Assembly: GCA_031400505.1 (NCBI GenBank)
Contig: JANNPZ010000041.1
Coordinates: 1 to 40,458, forward strand
DNA length: 40,458 bases
Reading direction: 5' to 3'
From: JAIYDJ01 sp031400505
GTDB lineage: Bacteria; Pseudomonadota; Alphaproteobacteria; Rhodobacterales; Rhodobacteraceae
The position numbers and the translations under genes are program-made. This document shows, in pieces, positions 1-8,884 of the stretch (position 1 is the first letter of the stretch; every line of letters begins with the position of its first letter). Below the pieces are notes generated by a model. The model ran no database searches and was not told where the DNA came from. It worked only from the letters and a program-made list of their open reading frames with translations.

Positions 1-1074
1 ATAGCGGAACTCGTTCCAGATCGCGTCGCCGACCGTGTCAAGGACATAGACATCGTCGCCCAGACCGCCGTCCAGAATATCCACCCCGGTTCCGCCATCC
101 AGACGGTCGTTGCCATCACCGCCGTTCAGGCGATCCGCGCCGCCCGCCCCGTACTGCGTATTGTTGCCCTTGTTTCCGGTCAGATGATTGTCCGAACCAT
201 TGCCGGTCAGATCAAGGTTGCCAACCCCAAGAAGCTTGGCATTGGCGATGCCTGTCCCCAATGTCGTCGTGGTCGAGGTTTCAAGCCGCCAGTTGTTGTC
301 TGCGCCCATGACAAGATCAAGTTTGCCGTTGCCGGTTGACAGGTTCATCGTCACCGTCGCCAAAGTGGCACTTCCCTGTTGCACCGACACAGACAGCGCC
401 GCAACCGGGGTGACGCCAATCGAATAGCCGCCTGCGGTTTCGGTCGTGTCGGTGATCCCGGAAACGGTAAGGCGGATGCCCCCGAGGCCTTCGCCAATCC
501 CGTAAAATGCGTCGTTGTTGGCGTCGTCATAGGCGACGCCGGTTACAAAGACCTTGCTGCCGGAATAGGCAAAGTTTTCGGTCAGCATCGACGCGTTGTA
601 GGTCACGCCCTGGTAGTTGAACTGGCCCGCGACCTGCGCGATGCCGATCTCGCGTTGGTTGCTGCTAAGGGTGTTCGTGCGATGGCCCGCGCTTAAAAAC
701 AGGCCTTCGTATTGGTCTGCGATTGCAGATTCGAGGTTGATCTGGCCGGTTGTCCCGCTCCATGCGATGTTTTCTGCCGAACCAGAGTTGCCAGAGAAGA
801 CGTAACCTGCGGCCGACATGCGTCCGTTCGACGTGCTGCCGCCTGACCCGGTGTGACTAAAGACATCTGCCGCCAACATCCAGTCCGAATGGCCCTGTGC
901 CGCTTCTTCCAGATCGGTGTTGGGTGCAAGAACCTGTTTTGCCGCGCCGTTGATCGTTCCCGCAGCCAGGCCATCGTTGAGGGATATGCCAAGTCGCGCC
1001 GCCTCTGCCTCTGGGTCCAGACGCGCACGGTTGATCAATTCCAACAAGTATTGCTCTGCTGCCGTCAATGCCAT
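1..1074 (-). CDS. CAP/SCP-domain RTX calcium-binding protein, 3' end outside window
   Basis: Open frame of 358 codons with no stop before the left edge, so the C-terminus is missing. The start is ATG at 1074, with an AGGGAAG ribosome site just upstream. The protein begins MALTAAEQYLLELINRARLD without a signal peptide. Residues about 1-160 read as a CAP/SCP (PR-1-like) domain: an HSDWMLAADVFSHTG segment, AENIAWSG, and NQREIGIAQVAG. A segment resembling SdrD/Cna-B repeats follows (GVAYDDANNDAFYGIGEGLGG). The visible end enters glycine/aspartate nonapeptides (LNGGDGNDRLDGG, LDGGLGDD), the Ca2+-binding RTX repeats. Lack of a signal peptide plus RTX repeats is the usual build of type I secretion cargo, where the export signal sits at the lost C-terminus. 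CAP-RTX proteins are common in this group, but their substrates are mostly unknown. Domain call is firm; function is not. Confidence 0.85.
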   Translation of the reverse strand, partial: MALTAAEQYLLELINRARLDPEAEAARLGISLNDGLAAGTINGAAKQVLAPNTDLEEAAQGHSDWMLAADVFSHTGSGGSTSNGRMSAAGYVFSGNSGSAENIAWSGTTGQINLESAIADQYEGLFLSAGHRTNTLSSNQREIGIAQVAGQFNYQGVTYNASMLTENFAYSGSKVFVTGVAYDDANNDAFYGIGEGLGGIRLTVSGITDTTETAGGYSIGVTPVAALSVSVQQGSATLATVTMNLSTGNGKLDLVMGADNNWRLETSTTTTLGTGIANAKLLGVGNLDLTGNGSDNHLTGNKGNNTQYGAGGADRLNGGDGNDRLDGGTGVDILDGGLGDDVYVLDTVGDAIWNEFRY

Positions 1075-1287
1075 TTCGCAACTTCCCTTTTGCCGTCAGT
1101 TTGCGGCCCGACCGGTTTTGGCTGCGCCAGGCAAAAACCATACCGCCGGACACTACCACGCCACGGCGCGACACCGTCATTCGCGCGTAGAAGACCTCAA
1201 AATGATGCCGATCCGGCGGCGAACCTATGGTGAAATAATGGCGATCAACCTTCGTGCGCAAACACTGCGCGAGGCAAGGGTTGCAGG

Positions 1288-2076
1288 TCACGCCCGGGAA
1301 TTCAACACCCGTTCGATGCGTTCGACATCCACGGGGTTGTTCAATTCCCAGAATACACGGTTGCTCGCCTCCACTTCGACACAAAGCATCGCCGTTCCAT
1401 TTTCAAGAAAACGCAGCTGTTCAAGACCTTCAAGCGCCTCCAAAGGCCCTTGCGCCCAGCCAACATAAGCCGCCAGCGCAGAGGGTCGGTAGGCATAGAG
1501 GCCGACATGGTGAAAGACCGGAACAGGATCATGGTCCTTGCCGCCGGTATAGGGGATGACCTCTTTGCTGAAATAGAGCCCGCGCCTGTTGTGATCAAAC
1601 ACCGCAGTCGTGCCGCCGACACGGCCCGCCTTTCGATCCGCCAAGAACAGCGCCAGCGTCTGCGCGTCACAGCGCAACACCGGGGTCGCCACTTCGGCTT
1701 GCGGATTGGCCTCCATCGCCGCCACCAGATCTTCGACGAAAGATGCCGGGGTCAGCGGCGCGTCGCCTTGCAGGTTGATCACCAGATCTGCCTGCAACCC
1801 TGCGCGTTGCATGGCATCGGCACAGCGCATGGTGCCATTTTCGCAGGCCTCGGATGTCATGATGACCTGCGCGCCAAAGGCCAACGCCGCAGCGCGGATC
1901 CGATCATCATCGGTGGCCACATAGACTTCGGCGATGCCGCGCACGGCCATTGCCGCCTCCCAACTGCGTTGGATCAGGGTCTTGCTTACTCCGTCCGGGC
2001 CACGCAGCCCAACCAGGGGCTTTCCTGGATACCGGGTGGAGGCATAGCGGGCCGGAATGAGGATGACAGTCTTCAT
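1288..2076 (-). CDS. kdsB: 3-deoxy-manno-octulosonate cytidylyltransferase (CMP-Kdo synthetase)
   Basis: 262 aa from ATG at 2076, behind a GAGGGCGG ribosome site; a GTG five codons upstream is less likely. The enzyme couples CTP and Kdo to CMP-Kdo for lipid A core or capsule synthesis in the cytoplasm. The N-terminus MKTVILIPARYASTRYPGKP is the nucleotide-binding signature of the family. NLQGDAPLTP corresponds to the usual NxQGDEPL motif, and GPLEALEGLEQLRFLENG is the conserved late segment. Length matches KdsB (about 250 aa). The Glu usually seen after QGD is Ala here, so a related CMP-sugar synthetase for another ulosonic acid is possible. It is divergent from the phosphomannomutase gene and lies upstream of the RTX gene on the same strand, with a 213 bp gap. 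Confidence 0.85.
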   Translation of the reverse strand: MKTVILIPARYASTRYPGKPLVGLRGPDGVSKTLIQRSWEAAMAVRGIAEVYVATDDDRIRAAALAFGAQVIMTSEACENGTMRCADAMQRAGLQADLVINLQGDAPLTPASFVEDLVAAMEANPQAEVATPVLRCDAQTLALFLADRKAGRVGGTTAVFDHNRRGLYFSKEVIPYTGGKDHDPVPVFHHVGLYAYRPSALAAYVGWAQGPLEALEGLEQLRFLENGTAMLCVEVEASNRVFWELNNPVDVERIERVLNSRA

Positions 2077-2356
2077 TCCGCCCTCGGCCACAGTCGCGGG
2101 TCTGCACCACAGGTTCTGGATCGTTGTGCATCAGATGTCGTTTGAAGCGGCATGTTGGCCAACTTTGCTGGTTCGGTTTCCCCGGGGGTTCGCTCGGTCT
2201 TCTGGCACAAGGTTGCCATGGTTGGGGTTGTCGCGCCATGGCCGGTTCGTGTGCAGACTTGAAACTTCTGCCCACGGCTTCTGTTTGTAAAGGTTGAACT
2301 CCCCTATCCGGCAAGCCAATATCGCGGCGCCGCAGTTGGACATAATAGGACATATC

Positions 2357-3760
2357 ATGCCCCCAAAATTCGGCACCAGCGGCCTGCGGGGTCTGGTCAC
2401 CGAACTGACACAAGACCTGGTTGCGGCCCATGTGGCTGCGTTCCTGCGGTCTTGTCCGATTGGAACCGGGCTGTTCGTTGCGCGCGATTTGCGCGCGTCC
2501 TCGCCCCGGATCGCGGACATTGTGATGCAGGCGGCTAGTTCGGCTGGCGTCAACGTCACCGATTGCAGTGCCGTGCCGACGCCCGCGCTGGCCATGGCCG
2601 CGATGCACGCCGGGGCTGCGGCGGTCATGGTGACAGGCAGCCACATCCCCGATGACCGCAACGGGCTGAAATTCTACACCCCGATGGGAGAGATCACCAA
2701 GGCGGATGAGACAGCGATCGTGGCGGCTTTGGGCCACGCGCCGGTTCGCGCCAACCCGACCATCGCCCGACCGACCATCGCCACCCATTCGGCTGCCGGT
2801 GCTGAGTATGTCGCGCGATATCACGGCGCATATGGAGGATCGTCGCTTTCGGGGCTTCGGATCGGCGTCTATTCACACTCCGCCGTCGGGCGGGATCTGC
2901 TGCTTGCCGTCCTTGAAACGCTGGGGGCAAGGGTTGTCGAACTGGGGCGATCTGACCATTTCATTCCGGTTGATACCGAGGCAGTCGATCAGCCGACGCG
3001 CAGCCTGCTGCGGGGATGGGCCGCATCAGGTCAGCTTGACGCGATCGTTTCGACAGACGGCGATGGCGATCGTCCACTGATGACGGACGCTGCGGGTACG
3101 GTGATTCCCGGCGACATTCTGGGTCAGATCACCGCTGCCGCACTTGGGGCCGATACCGTGGCGACGCCGATATCGTCGAATACGGGTGTTGAAATGTCTG
3201 GACGGTTTGCCAGAACCATCCGGACAAAGATCGGATCGCCCTTCGTGATTGCGGCCATGCTGCAGGCGAAAGGGCGTGTTGTCGGTTACGAGCCTAACGG
3301 CGGCTTTCTGCTTGGGTTTTTGGCGATGGGGCCTGTGGGACCCCTTGCTCCGTTGGTGACGCGGGATGCATTGCTGCCGATTGTTGCACCCTTGGCGCGG
3401 GCCAGGGTGGCCGGCGGTCTGGCAGCACTGCTGGCCGCCGAGCCGCAGCGTTTTACGGCGACGGACCGTTTGCAGAACGTAGAGACCGGTCGCAGTCAGG
3501 CGCTGGTGGCGCGGTTGTTGGCGGATCCAGCGGCGCTGGCCGCATTTCTGGCCGATTTCGGGCCCGTACAGCCGGGATCAAAACCCGTGCTGGACCAGAC
3601 GGACGGGTTGCGCATCACCTTGAACACCGGTCGGATTGTCCACCTGCGCCCGTCCGGCAACGCGCCTGAGCTGCGGTTTTACGCCGAAGCTGAAAGCCAG
3701 GGAGCCGCCGATACCCTGCTGGCATGCGGGCTTTCATCGCTCGCGGATGCGCTGCTGTAG
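2357..3760 (+). CDS. phosphomannomutase/phosphoglucomutase
   Basis: 467 aa from ATG at 2357 with AGGA 7 nt upstream; an in-frame TTG at 2294 lacks a good site. The protein belongs to the alpha-D-phosphohexomutase family and should interconvert mannose-6-P (or glucose-6-P) and the 1-phosphate, feeding GDP-mannose or dTDP-sugar synthesis. The phosphoserine loop reads VTGSHIPDDRNGLKFY with Ser95, the metal loop is DGDGDRP at 234-240, the sugar-binding loop is EPNGG at 312-316, and the phosphate-binding loop near residue 440 reads RPSGNAPELRFY. All four functional loops are therefore present. Classic enzymes have TASHNP where this has TGSHIP; that variant is also seen in active relatives. It precedes rfbD-rfbA on the same strand after 240 bp. 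Man versus Glc specificity cannot be read from sequence. Confidence 0.85.
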   Translation: MPPKFGTSGLRGLVTELTQDLVAAHVAAFLRSCPIGTGLFVARDLRASSPRIADIVMQAASSAGVNVTDCSAVPTPALAMAAMHAGAAAVMVTGSHIPDDRNGLKFYTPMGEITKADETAIVAALGHAPVRANPTIARPTIATHSAAGAEYVARYHGAYGGSSLSGLRIGVYSHSAVGRDLLLAVLETLGARVVELGRSDHFIPVDTEAVDQPTRSLLRGWAASGQLDAIVSTDGDGDRPLMTDAAGTVIPGDILGQITAAALGADTVATPISSNTGVEMSGRFARTIRTKIGSPFVIAAMLQAKGRVVGYEPNGGFLLGFLAMGPVGPLAPLVTRDALLPIVAPLARARVAGGLAALLAAEPQRFTATDRLQNVETGRSQALVARLLADPAALAAFLADFGPVQPGSKPVLDQTDGLRITLNTGRIVHLRPSGNAPELRFYAEAESQGAADTLLACGLSSLADALL

Positions 3761-4000
3761 TCGGGTCTTCCGGCAACAGTGGCAAGCCAGAGGGACCAGC
3801 ACGTCGTATCGGCTGCCCGCGCCGCCCGAATCCGGATGACTTTACCAAGACCTTGCACTACACCGCCGCTGAAGGATTGGATCAGGTATTTTCCGGGGAT
3901 TTGTGGTGATTGTCTTGAACGCTCCCGGCCTTTGGCTGATCGGATTGATGTTGGATCACGCGCCGCTGACCTGCCTTGGTGCAGGGTTTGGGTGCCCATC
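3761..4000 (+). other. intergenic stretch between phosphomannomutase gene and rfbD
   Basis: No supported gene. Short open frames cross the stretch in several phases, but none has a recognisable motif. I looked for remains of rfbB or rfbC, which often neighbour rfbD-rfbA, and saw none. No clear terminator hairpin was found, so read-through into rfbD is possible. Confidence 0.5.
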
Positions 4001-4861
4001 ATGAAACTGCTGGTTTTCGGGCTGACGGGGCAGGTGGCCACCGAGTTGGCGCGCCTTTGCCCACCCCATGCGAAGATGGAGCAACTTGGCCGCGCCGATG
4101 CCGATCTGGCGGATCCGGCAAGCTGTGGCGCGCGGATCGCAGGCACCGACGCCGATGTGGTGATCAACGTCGCGGCCTATACCGCAGTCGACCGCGCCGA
4201 AACGGAAGAGAAGTTGGCCCACACAATAAACGGTGACTCCCCTGCGGCAATGGCACAAGCGGCAGCGCTGCGCGGTCTGCCATTTCTTCATGTGTCCACC
4301 GACTATGTCTTCGATGGCTTGGGCAGTGCGCCATGGCAACCGGATATGGCGACCGCTCCCCTGGGGGCATACGGGCGGACCAAGCTTGCCGGAGAGCAAG
4401 GCGTGACGGCGGCGCGCGGGCCGCATGCAATTCTGCGGACGTCATGGGTATTCTCATCGCATGGGTCGAATTTTGTGAAAACGATGCTGCGGCTTGGACG
4501 GGATCGGCCGTCGCTGCGGGTCGTCGCGGATCAGATCGGTGGGCCGACGGCCGCAGGCGATATCGCGGCGGCGCTGCTTGGGATGGCGGCCAGTTTTCAT
4601 GCCGGCACCGGCAAAAGCGGCATCTACCATTTTGCGGGTACGCCAGAGGTCAGTTGGGCGGATTTCGCCGAAGAGATTTTTCGCCAAGCGGCGATGGACG
4701 TCACAGTGGCCCGCATCCCGGCAATTGAGTATCCGACACCGGCGATGCGCCCGGCAAATTCAAGACTGGATTGCAGCGCGTTGGAACACGCCTTCGCAAT
4801 CGAACGGCCAGACTGGCGTGCGTCGCTGACCCGTGTTTTGCAAGAATTGAAAGAGATCTGA
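4001..4861 (+). CDS. rfbD: dTDP-4-dehydrorhamnose reductase
   Basis: 286 aa from ATG at 4001 (MKLLVFGLTGQVATEL). An upstream in-frame GTG would add 74 unrelated residues and is rejected. The enzyme is an extended short-chain dehydrogenase that reduces dTDP-4-keto-L-rhamnose with NAD(P)H, the last step to dTDP-L-rhamnose. The N-terminal GLTGQVA is the Rossmann dinucleotide loop. STDYVFDG near residue 104 carries the catalytic Tyr region, and YGRTKLAGEQ near 124 supplies the YxxxK pair. RTSWVFSSHGSNFV is the conserved RfbD core. The stop is one base before the rfbA start, so the two genes are one transcript. The rfbB and rfbC partners are not in the visible sequence. Confidence 0.93.
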   Translation: MKLLVFGLTGQVATELARLCPPHAKMEQLGRADADLADPASCGARIAGTDADVVINVAAYTAVDRAETEEKLAHTINGDSPAAMAQAAALRGLPFLHVSTDYVFDGLGSAPWQPDMATAPLGAYGRTKLAGEQGVTAARGPHAILRTSWVFSSHGSNFVKTMLRLGRDRPSLRVVADQIGGPTAAGDIAAALLGMAASFHAGTGKSGIYHFAGTPEVSWADFAEEIFRQAAMDVTVARIPAIEYPTPAMRPANSRLDCSALEHAFAIERPDWRASLTRVLQELKEI

Positions 4862-4862
4862 C

Positions 4863-5738
4863 ATGACACAGCGCAAAGGCATTATCCTTGCCGGAGGTTC
4901 TGGTACGCGGTTGTACCCGATCACCATGGGGGTGTCGAAACAGCTGCTGCCGATCTATGACAAACCGATGATCTATTATCCGCTCAGCGCGCTGATGCTG
5001 GCCGGTATCCGCGACATCGCGATCATTACAACCCCTGATGACCAGTCGCAGTTCCAGCGTTTGCTGGGCAACGGCACGCAGTGGGGCCTCAGCCTGACCT
5101 ACATCGTGCAGCTTTCACCGGACGGCTTGGCGCAGGCCTATATCCTGACCGAGGATTTTCTGGCAGGCGCGCCGTCAGTGATGGTTTTGGGCGACAACAT
5201 CTTTTTCGGCCACGGACTGACGCAACTGCTTGCGGATGCTGCCGCGCAGGTCAATGGCGCCACGGTGTTCGGCTATCAGGTCGCCGACCCGGAACGCTAT
5301 GGTGTGGTGGCTTTCGACGACGCGGGGCAGGTGACGTCGATCATCGAAAAGCCGGAAAAGCCGGCTTCGAACTATGCAGTGACCGGCCTTTATTTCATGG
5401 ACAGCACGGCGCCCGCAAAGGCCCGCAGCGTGCAGCCGTCGCAGAGGGGCGAGCTGGAAATCACGTCGCTGCTCGAGATGTATCTGGCTGAGGGCGGCTT
5501 GACGGTGCAAAAGATGGGTCGCGGCTATGCGTGGCTAGATACGGGAACGCACGGCAGTTTGCTGGATGCAGGCAATTTCGTGCGAACGCTGACGATGCGG
5601 CAGGGATTGCAGGTCGGTTGCCCCGACGAAATCGCCTTCCTGAACGGCTGGATTGATCGGGCGATGCTGCGCGAACGGGCGCGCATTTTCGCAAAGAACG
5701 ACTACGGCGTCTATCTGCACCGCGTGTTGAAAGACTAG
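4863..5738 (+). CDS. rfbA: glucose-1-phosphate thymidylyltransferase
   Basis: 291 aa, the usual RfbA/RmlA length. It makes dTDP-glucose from dTTP and glucose-1-phosphate, the entry step of dTDP-rhamnose synthesis. The start MTQRKGIILAGGSGTRLYP contains the nucleotide-binding GGSGTRL loop. VSKQLLPIYDKPMIYYPLS carries the lysine-containing substrate loop. LGDNIFFGHGL holds the metal-binding Asp, and IIEKPEKPASNYAVTGLYF and the late WLDTGTHGSLLDA are family-typical. It follows rfbD by one base. The next gene is convergent. RfbA and RfbD being adjacent supports a rhamnose-containing surface polysaccharide. Confidence 0.95.
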   Translation: MTQRKGIILAGGSGTRLYPITMGVSKQLLPIYDKPMIYYPLSALMLAGIRDIAIITTPDDQSQFQRLLGNGTQWGLSLTYIVQLSPDGLAQAYILTEDFLAGAPSVMVLGDNIFFGHGLTQLLADAAAQVNGATVFGYQVADPERYGVVAFDDAGQVTSIIEKPEKPASNYAVTGLYFMDSTAPAKARSVQPSQRGELEITSLLEMYLAEGGLTVQKMGRGYAWLDTGTHGSLLDAGNFVRTLTMRQGLQVGCPDEIAFLNGWIDRAMLRERARIFAKNDYGVYLHRVLKD

Positions 5739-5797
5739 GATCGCGGGCCTTTGCCGGCAGGCCCCGGCCGCCTGCGAGACCAGGTCGCGCCAGGCCG

Positions 5798-6358
5798 TCA
5801 GCCGCCGGTGACGTAACTCAGGCTCAGATACTGCACTTGCGGCCCGATCCATTGGTTAGAGCGCGCAATGCGGCCCGATCCATCCAGCCAGTATTCGTTG
5901 CGATAGGGACCGGCTTCTGTCTGGCAATCTTCCACAAGGTGCCCATCCGTGCCGGACCTGCCCATCGTGCAGGTCGCCGTCACCAGGTCGCGATGATTGT
6001 CTGCCGTAAGATAGCTTCGTTGCACAGTGTACGAGCCCGACACCCGGCCCGCGATGGCGGCAAGTGACTGTTGCACGTCACTGCCAATCACATCAAAGCC
6101 AAGCCCCCGCGTGCCCACAATCATGCCGTCGCGCAAAGAGATCGAGACGGCATCGCCGGTTTGCCATGTTTCAACGGCCTGATTGCGCGCCACCAGCAAA
6201 AGCGTCGCCTCAGCCCCGCGGACAGGGATCTTGACCGAAAGCAAGGTCGCGCTGAGCGGCGCGGCAAACAAAGAGGCGGGTCGCGGCTTTTTGCCAAGCG
6301 GTCCACAGCCCGTCAGCACCGCGAAGATGACAAGCGCCAGAATGCCGAACTTCGTCAT
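5798..6358 (-). CDS. YjbF/GfcB-family exopolysaccharide lipoprotein
   Basis: 186 aa. A lipoprotein signal peptide ends in the lipobox LTGC with Cys18, so the mature protein should be anchored in a membrane, probably the outer one. The body (VETWQTGDAVSISLRDGMI, DCQTEAGPYRNEYWLDGSG, QWIGP) matches the YjbF/GfcB group found in exopolysaccharide and group 4 capsule operons. Its molecular role is unknown. The ATG at 6358 overlaps the stop of the YjbH-like gene by 4 bp (ATGA), so translation is probably coupled. In E. coli the order is yjbE-F-G-H; here F comes after H and no yjbG is seen. Confidence 0.85.
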   Translation of the reverse strand: MTKFGILALVIFAVLTGCGPLGKKPRPASLFAAPLSATLLSVKIPVRGAEATLLLVARNQAVETWQTGDAVSISLRDGMIVGTRGLGFDVIGSDVQQSLAAIAGRVSGSYTVQRSYLTADNHRDLVTATCTMGRSGTDGHLVEDCQTEAGPYRNEYWLDGSGRIARSNQWIGPQVQYLSLSYVTGG

Positions 6359-8469
6359 TTCCAGAACCGCCCCCAGCTTGCGTCCAGCTGTGTCGCCTGC
6401 AAGTCGCGCACAGAATCGTAAAGACGGCCCTGCACATCAAGCCGCGCACCACCATCCCGGTTGATCGAATTGATCTTGGCATTCAATTTGGTCTTGGATG
6501 GCTTGCCGGTTGCCCATTCAATCGGGATTGTCAGCAAGATGCCCTTGTCGAATGAACCCTCGCCAAAATCTGCCGCCGAAACATTGGTTTTCGTGGCGTA
6601 AGCGGCAATTTTCCAGCCATTGTCGAATTCACGCGCCAGGGTCAACGTCGCCCCGACATCGCCGGCAAGGTATCTTCCGACATCCAGTCGCGCCTGATAG
6701 TCGTTTCCGATGTCATAGTAGGCAGAAACATGCCCGGTCGTGACGCTGTAATCCTGAAATCCGAAGAAGCTGTCAAAGTCGCGTTGACGCACGTGATTGA
6801 CCTCGACCCCCAACGCCAATGCGTTGCCCTGCGGTTTCCACAGAACTTCTGCGGAAACCCCACCGAACATGGTTTCAAGATACCCAACCGTGACGCGACC
6901 GAACAAATCTGCGCCCGGGCGGAAGTAATAGGCCGCCGTCAACTCTTTCAATGAGGTATCCGACGCTTGGGCATACAACAGCGCGTTGGTGCGCACGGGT
7001 GGCAAGACCGAGTTTCCGGACCGGGTGTTTTCGTCGATGTTTCCAATCAGCCGTTGTTGCAGCAGACCGGAAAACACCAGCCCCGCAACAGGTTCGTAGC
7101 GCGCAGAAAACGCAATGCCTGCATCGGCGCGAACCGGCGCGTCCGGATCAAAAAGGTCGGGTTTGATGTAGGGTTCTACGCGAAAGCTCGACAGTGGATA
7201 GCTGTCCCAAGCTGCAGAAATGCGGCGGGTTTCGTCGTTGATGGCCGTGCCTGCCCGCAGCTGGTCTGCACCGGTCGCTTCAAACTCCAGTGTTTCAAGG
7301 TCCTGGCGTCGTAGAACAACGGACGTCACCGGGATGCCGGTTTCCGACAAAAGCACATTGAATTTATCAATCTCTCGCGGTGCCAGGCGCGTCAGGATCC
7401 GGGCCGTCCGTCCGGTCGCCTGAGACGCCGTGGCAAAGCCCTTGTTGCGGATGCTGACGCTCAGGACGTTGCCGCGGGCTTCATACGCCTCAAGCTGGAT
7501 GCCTTCGCGCAGCAGACTTGCCTCAAGCTTTGACTTGAAAGAGGCGTCATCAACCTCGGCCCATGTGGCAACCGCAATCTGATCGCGCGGCACGATCGGC
7601 ACCGGAGATGGGTCATAGCCGCTGCCAGTGCGCGACTTGGTCGGGTTCGTCAGATAGTTCAGCTGGATGCCGAATTCAGAACCGTAAAGATACTGCGCCG
7701 ACACTATCGTGCGATCATTTGCCTGCCAGGACAGGCCAAGGTTGATTGGCGAGCGGCGGTCAAAACTTCCTGCAACTTCGGTCGTATAGGCATCCGACGA
7801 ATATTCGGCAACAAAGCGCAGCCGGTCATTGACCATCCACTCAACGCCGCCAAACACCGCAGCGTCACCCCGAAACCACTGTCCCGTACTCAATTCCCCG
7901 CCAAGGCCAGTGTAGGGCGCGCGCGTGTCAAAGCTGTCACTCAGGACCGACAGCGGGTTTGAAAAGCTGCCAAAAGAGCCAAGCCGGCCCCACCCCAACC
8001 CCACCGATGCGCGCAGTTTTGGCCCAAAGGTCTTGGACGCAACCAGATACTCGCCGGAAAACAACCCCGTTCCCAGAATATCATTGATGCCCACGGCAAC
8101 CGCCGGGGCGTATTTGCCTTCATCAAGCAGCCTGTAGTGCATTGAAAAACTGCGGTCAAAAGTTTGCTCTGGCGGCGCGTTGTCAATGACCAGACCGTCC
8201 AGTCCGGCGTATCTGAAGGTCGCCGACAATCGATCGGAAACCTGAAATGTCAACGCACTGCGGTATTGGCTGCCGAACTGGCTATAGGACAGCACAAACT
8301 CTGCATCCGGACGACTGAAGGCAGATGGCATTTCCAACACGCCGGGTACACCAAGCGTGTTGTAACCCCAGGCGAAAGTCCGATCCTGCGCCTGCGAAAG
8401 CGGCGCTGTGCACAGCATCAGAAACCCCGAACCGAGCACAAGCCCTAAAGGAAGCTTTCGTTTGGCCAT
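6355..8469 (-). CDS. YjbH/GfcD-family outer-membrane exopolysaccharide protein
   Basis: 704 aa from ATG at 8469. An ATG two codons upstream has AAGGGA directly against it, whereas the 8469 start has the correct 6 nt spacing. A Sec signal peptide (MAKRKLPLGLVLGSGFLMLC, ending near SQAQ) is followed by a long chain of alternating aromatic and polar residues typical of outer-membrane beta barrels (FRYAGLDGL, VSAQYLYGSEFGIQLNY). The N-terminal WGYNTLGVPGVLEMPSA is the hallmark start of YjbH proteins, and GRYLAGDVGATLTLAREFDNG lies near the C-terminus. Members sit in EPS or capsule operons and are thought to help polysaccharide secretion. It is co-transcribed with the YjbF-like lipoprotein. The size and the barrel-like pattern fit the family. 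Confidence 0.88.
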   Translation of the reverse strand: MAKRKLPLGLVLGSGFLMLCTAPLSQAQDRTFAWGYNTLGVPGVLEMPSAFSRPDAEFVLSYSQFGSQYRSALTFQVSDRLSATFRYAGLDGLVIDNAPPEQTFDRSFSMHYRLLDEGKYAPAVAVGINDILGTGLFSGEYLVASKTFGPKLRASVGLGWGRLGSFGSFSNPLSVLSDSFDTRAPYTGLGGELSTGQWFRGDAAVFGGVEWMVNDRLRFVAEYSSDAYTTEVAGSFDRRSPINLGLSWQANDRTIVSAQYLYGSEFGIQLNYLTNPTKSRTGSGYDPSPVPIVPRDQIAVATWAEVDDASFKSKLEASLLREGIQLEAYEARGNVLSVSIRNKGFATASQATGRTARILTRLAPREIDKFNVLLSETGIPVTSVVLRRQDLETLEFEATGADQLRAGTAINDETRRISAAWDSYPLSSFRVEPYIKPDLFDPDAPVRADAGIAFSARYEPVAGLVFSGLLQQRLIGNIDENTRSGNSVLPPVRTNALLYAQASDTSLKELTAAYYFRPGADLFGRVTVGYLETMFGGVSAEVLWKPQGNALALGVEVNHVRQRDFDSFFGFQDYSVTTGHVSAYYDIGNDYQARLDVGRYLAGDVGATLTLAREFDNGWKIAAYATKTNVSAADFGEGSFDKGILLTIPIEWATGKPSKTKLNAKINSINRDGGARLDVQGRLYDSVRDLQATQLDASWGRFWK

Positions 8470-8598
8470 CGGCATTCCCTTGGGTGCGCATTCAGCGGCA
8501 GCATGCGATTTCTGTCCGCCAAAGTCAGCACATCTTGCATTCCACGCAATGTCAGCCTTAGCGATTATCGCTGCCGTTCACCATAGGTTTTGATCTGC

Positions 8599-8616
8599 CC
8601 GCGCAGACCTGCGCGG
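8599..8616. repeat. 18-bp inverted repeat in the yjbH leader
   Basis: CCGCGCAG and CTGCGCGG flank a 2 bp centre. It may be a protein-binding palindrome or, in RNA, a 6-7 bp stem with a small loop. No T-run follows, so it is unlikely to be an intrinsic terminator. Confidence 0.55.
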
Positions 8617-8830
8617 TAAAATGCACGTGGGCGCACGTCGCAGAACCCTGCGGCGACGGACCATCCTGCGTGTTGCAGTCCGTGGGCAGACCGGGACAGT
8701 TGGGCGAAAACAAACTGCTGAAGGGTTTGGCGCCAACAGCGACGACGGCCAACAGTCTGCCTAGGCTGAATGCGCTGCGAACTGCTGGCGATGTATCTGA
8801 AACAGCGCAGTTTTTGTATGCGGACAAAAT

Positions 8831-8868
8831 GAATAAGTCGCCCCTGATTGCGCAGGGGCGACTTATTC
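8831..8868 (-). terminator. rho-independent terminator behind the yjbE-like gene
   Basis: A perfect 16 bp stem: GAATAAGTCGCCCCTG at 8831-8846 pairs with 8853-8868 across a 6 nt loop. It lies 16 bp past the stop of the small gene on the minus strand and is followed there by ATTTTG. The stem is flanked by AT-rich ends. It sits between yjbE-like and yjbH-yjbF and so should cut or attenuate transcription between them. Confidence 0.85.
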
Positions 8869-8884
8869 AAACAATCACGGGGTA

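Larger units (their letters stand above)
8470..8884. other. intergenic leader between yjbE-like gene and yjbH
   Basis: About 410 bp with no supported gene on either strand; the open frames here have no recognisable content. Next to the yjbE-like stop lies a strong terminator hairpin (8831-8868). Nearer to yjbH are two further inverted repeats: CCGCGCAG/CTGCGCGG at 8599-8616, and a looser CGTCGC/GCGACG pair at 8636-8658. I could not fix a promoter for yjbH. Confidence 0.6.

Noticed and set aside
1907..2824. 305-codon minus-strand open frame
   Set aside because: Overlaps kdsB and the phosphomannomutase gene in wrong frames; no motif.
3724..3909. Short frame as a remnant of rfbB or rfbC
   Set aside because: No residue pattern of either family in any phase.
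5745..5764. GGGCCT/AGGCCC hairpin after rfbA as terminator
   Set aside because: Only 6 bp stem and no T-run; too weak to claim.
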